Assembly: GCA_945874105.1 (NCBI GenBank)
Contig: CAMCFJ010000007.1
Location: forward strand, 30,366 to 94,365
Length of the DNA stretch: 64,000 nt
DNA from: Candidatus Nitrotoga sp. CP45
GTDB taxonomy: Bacteria > Pseudomonadota > Gammaproteobacteria > Burkholderiales > Gallionellaceae
Reading direction: 5' to 3'
The number at the start of each line of letters is the position of its first letter. Position 1 is the stretch's first letter. Under the pieces are notes generated by a model, which ran no database searches, was not told the DNA's origin, and was given only the letters and a program-made list of their open reading frames with translations. The position numbers and the translations under genes are program-made. This document shows positions 63,122-64,000 of this stretch, in pieces.

Positions 63122-64000
63122 ATGAATTCAAAATCAAATAATAGAAATGTAGCCTCAAATATTTTGTTGACAGTGGTCTCGCTCTTTGCGATTTCTGTTG
63201 TTTTCAGTATCTACGTGATTGCTGAAAAAAAAATTGATCGTGCAAATGAACAGCGGCTCATCTCCTTTCAGTTGACGGATCAATTGCTCCAGAGTTCAGA
63301 TGACTTAACGCGCATGGCCAGAGCCTTTGTGGTGACCAGCGATCCCCGCTACAAACAATACTTTCAAGAGATTCTGGACATTCGTGACGGCAAAATTCCC
63401 CGGCCGGATAGGTATTTTTACGGCCACTGGGACATGGTGTTGGCAAATTCTCAATTATCATCGTCTGAAACTGGACAGGCCATTGCTTTACTCGACTTGA
63501 TACGTCAATCTGGATTTACCGATAAAGAACTTGGCAAGCTGGCTGAAGCTAAAGCGAATTCTGATCGTTTGGCCAACTTGGGATTCGCGGCAATGAATTT
63601 GGTTGACTCTCACCGCCTGGACACGGCAGTTAACCGGCAGAGAGCAAATATGATGCTGCATAGTGACGAGTACTACCAAGGCAAGGCAACGATCATGAAG
63701 CCCATCAATGAGGTTCATATGTTGATGGAAAGGAGAACGCTTGATGCAGTCCATGATGCGGAGAACATCGCTTTAACGTTTCGGATAATATTCATCGTGA
63801 CTACACTTGGGGCGATCTTCATGCTCTGGCGAACGTATGTTTCCTTGCGCGCAACACTGGGTGGCACTGCTGACGAAATCCACAAAAATTTAGTTAGAAT
63901 CGGCAGTGGTGATTTTTCTACCGACATAGCGGTTAAACCCGGCATGGGAAACAGCGTACTTGCTGGCCTGTCCGAAATGCAGATCAAGTTATATGTCCAT
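63122..64000 (+). CDS. Transmembrane receptor with HAMP domain (5' part; runs off the window)
   Basis: The frame is open to the window end (293 codons). One membrane helix (ILLTVVSLFAISVVFSIYVI), a ~190-residue periplasmic helical sensor with SSDDLTRMARAFVVTSDPRY and DEYYQGKATIMKPI, and a second helix (FRIIFIVTTLGAIFMLW) are followed by a HAMP domain (LVRIGSGDFSTDIAVKPGMG). The output domain lies outside the window; it could be MCP, GGDEF or histidine kinase. Position after cheB suggests a chemoreceptor, but this is not shown. Confidence 0.85.
   Translation, partial: MNSKSNNRNVASNILLTVVSLFAISVVFSIYVIAEKKIDRANEQRLISFQLTDQLLQSSDDLTRMARAFVVTSDPRYKQYFQEILDIRDGKIPRPDRYFYGHWDMVLANSQLSSSETGQAIALLDLIRQSGFTDKELGKLAEAKANSDRLANLGFAAMNLVDSHRLDTAVNRQRANMMLHSDEYYQGKATIMKPINEVHMLMERRTLDAVHDAENIALTFRIIFIVTTLGAIFMLWRTYVSLRATLGGTADEIHKNLVRIGSGDFSTDIAVKPGMGNSVLAGLSEMQIKLYVH

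Noticed and set aside
1..64000. CRISPR arrays, rRNA genes, replication origin or prophage structural genes
   Set aside because: Looked for regularly spaced repeats and typical gene sets; none seen. The short tandem repeats found are inside the Sel1 gene and the chaperone-operon membrane protein.

Overview
The window looks like a chromosomal segment of a betaproteobacterium, most likely of the Nitrosomonadales (Gallionellaceae-like). This is inferred from the block tpiA-secG-tRNA-Leu-nuoABCDEFGHIJKLMN, the proteobacterial-type gshA next to a short PTS set, the ArsR-ArsC-ArsD-ArsA-Acr3 arsenic operon, and family resemblance. No rRNA or other species-level marker is present, so the taxonomic call is tentative.

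Layout. 1-5.7 kb: the end of a YbbA-like ATPase and a complete YbbP-like permease. The 3' end of ybbP recurs twice downstream, after a beta-barrel porin and after a toxin-antitoxin pair, each time right behind a 90-bp REP-like element. 5.7-13.6 kb: a tightly packed minus-strand operon encoding a GrpE-like factor, a long Hsp70, an AAA+ ATPase, a one-TM repeat protein and a J-like/PH-like protein, plus a small protein of unknown function; this is the best candidate for an undescribed system. 14.1-16.1 kb: a patatin-like lipoprotein and a Sel1-repeat protein. 16.2-32.3 kb: complete complex I operon (14 genes, minus strand) with tRNA-Leu(GAG), secG and tpiA upstream. 32.7-34.8 kb: cytochrome b5, a ferric-reductase-like flavocytochrome and a small cytochrome c. 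35.0-39.2 kb: arsenic operon, with an operator-like palindrome in front of arsR. 39.4-43.7 kb: YqhA, TPMT, a second (glutaredoxin-type) arsenate reductase, YjdM, and a MarR regulator with a C-terminal cysteine cluster, followed by AhpD-like and redoxin genes that share its promoter palindrome.

43.7-50.4 kb is accessory DNA: a methyltransferase remnant, a GC-rich IPTL-CTERM surface protein, a broken O-methyltransferase, a GFA protein and a run of toxin-antitoxin genes. 50.4-56 kb returns to housekeeping: an ABC-F ATPase, gshA, and the PTS proteins EIIA-Man, HPr and EI. 56-64 kb is signalling: an MCP-like protein, a decayed IS200-type transposase, an HD-GYP protein, cheW, cheR, cheD and cheB, and the start of a transmembrane receptor.

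Four genes (yafQ-like toxin, nadS-like antitoxin, HD-GYP, cheD) are each broken by one base in an A or T run. Either the assembly has homopolymer errors, or these are slippery or phase-variable tracts; this needs checking before any of them is called a pseudogene.
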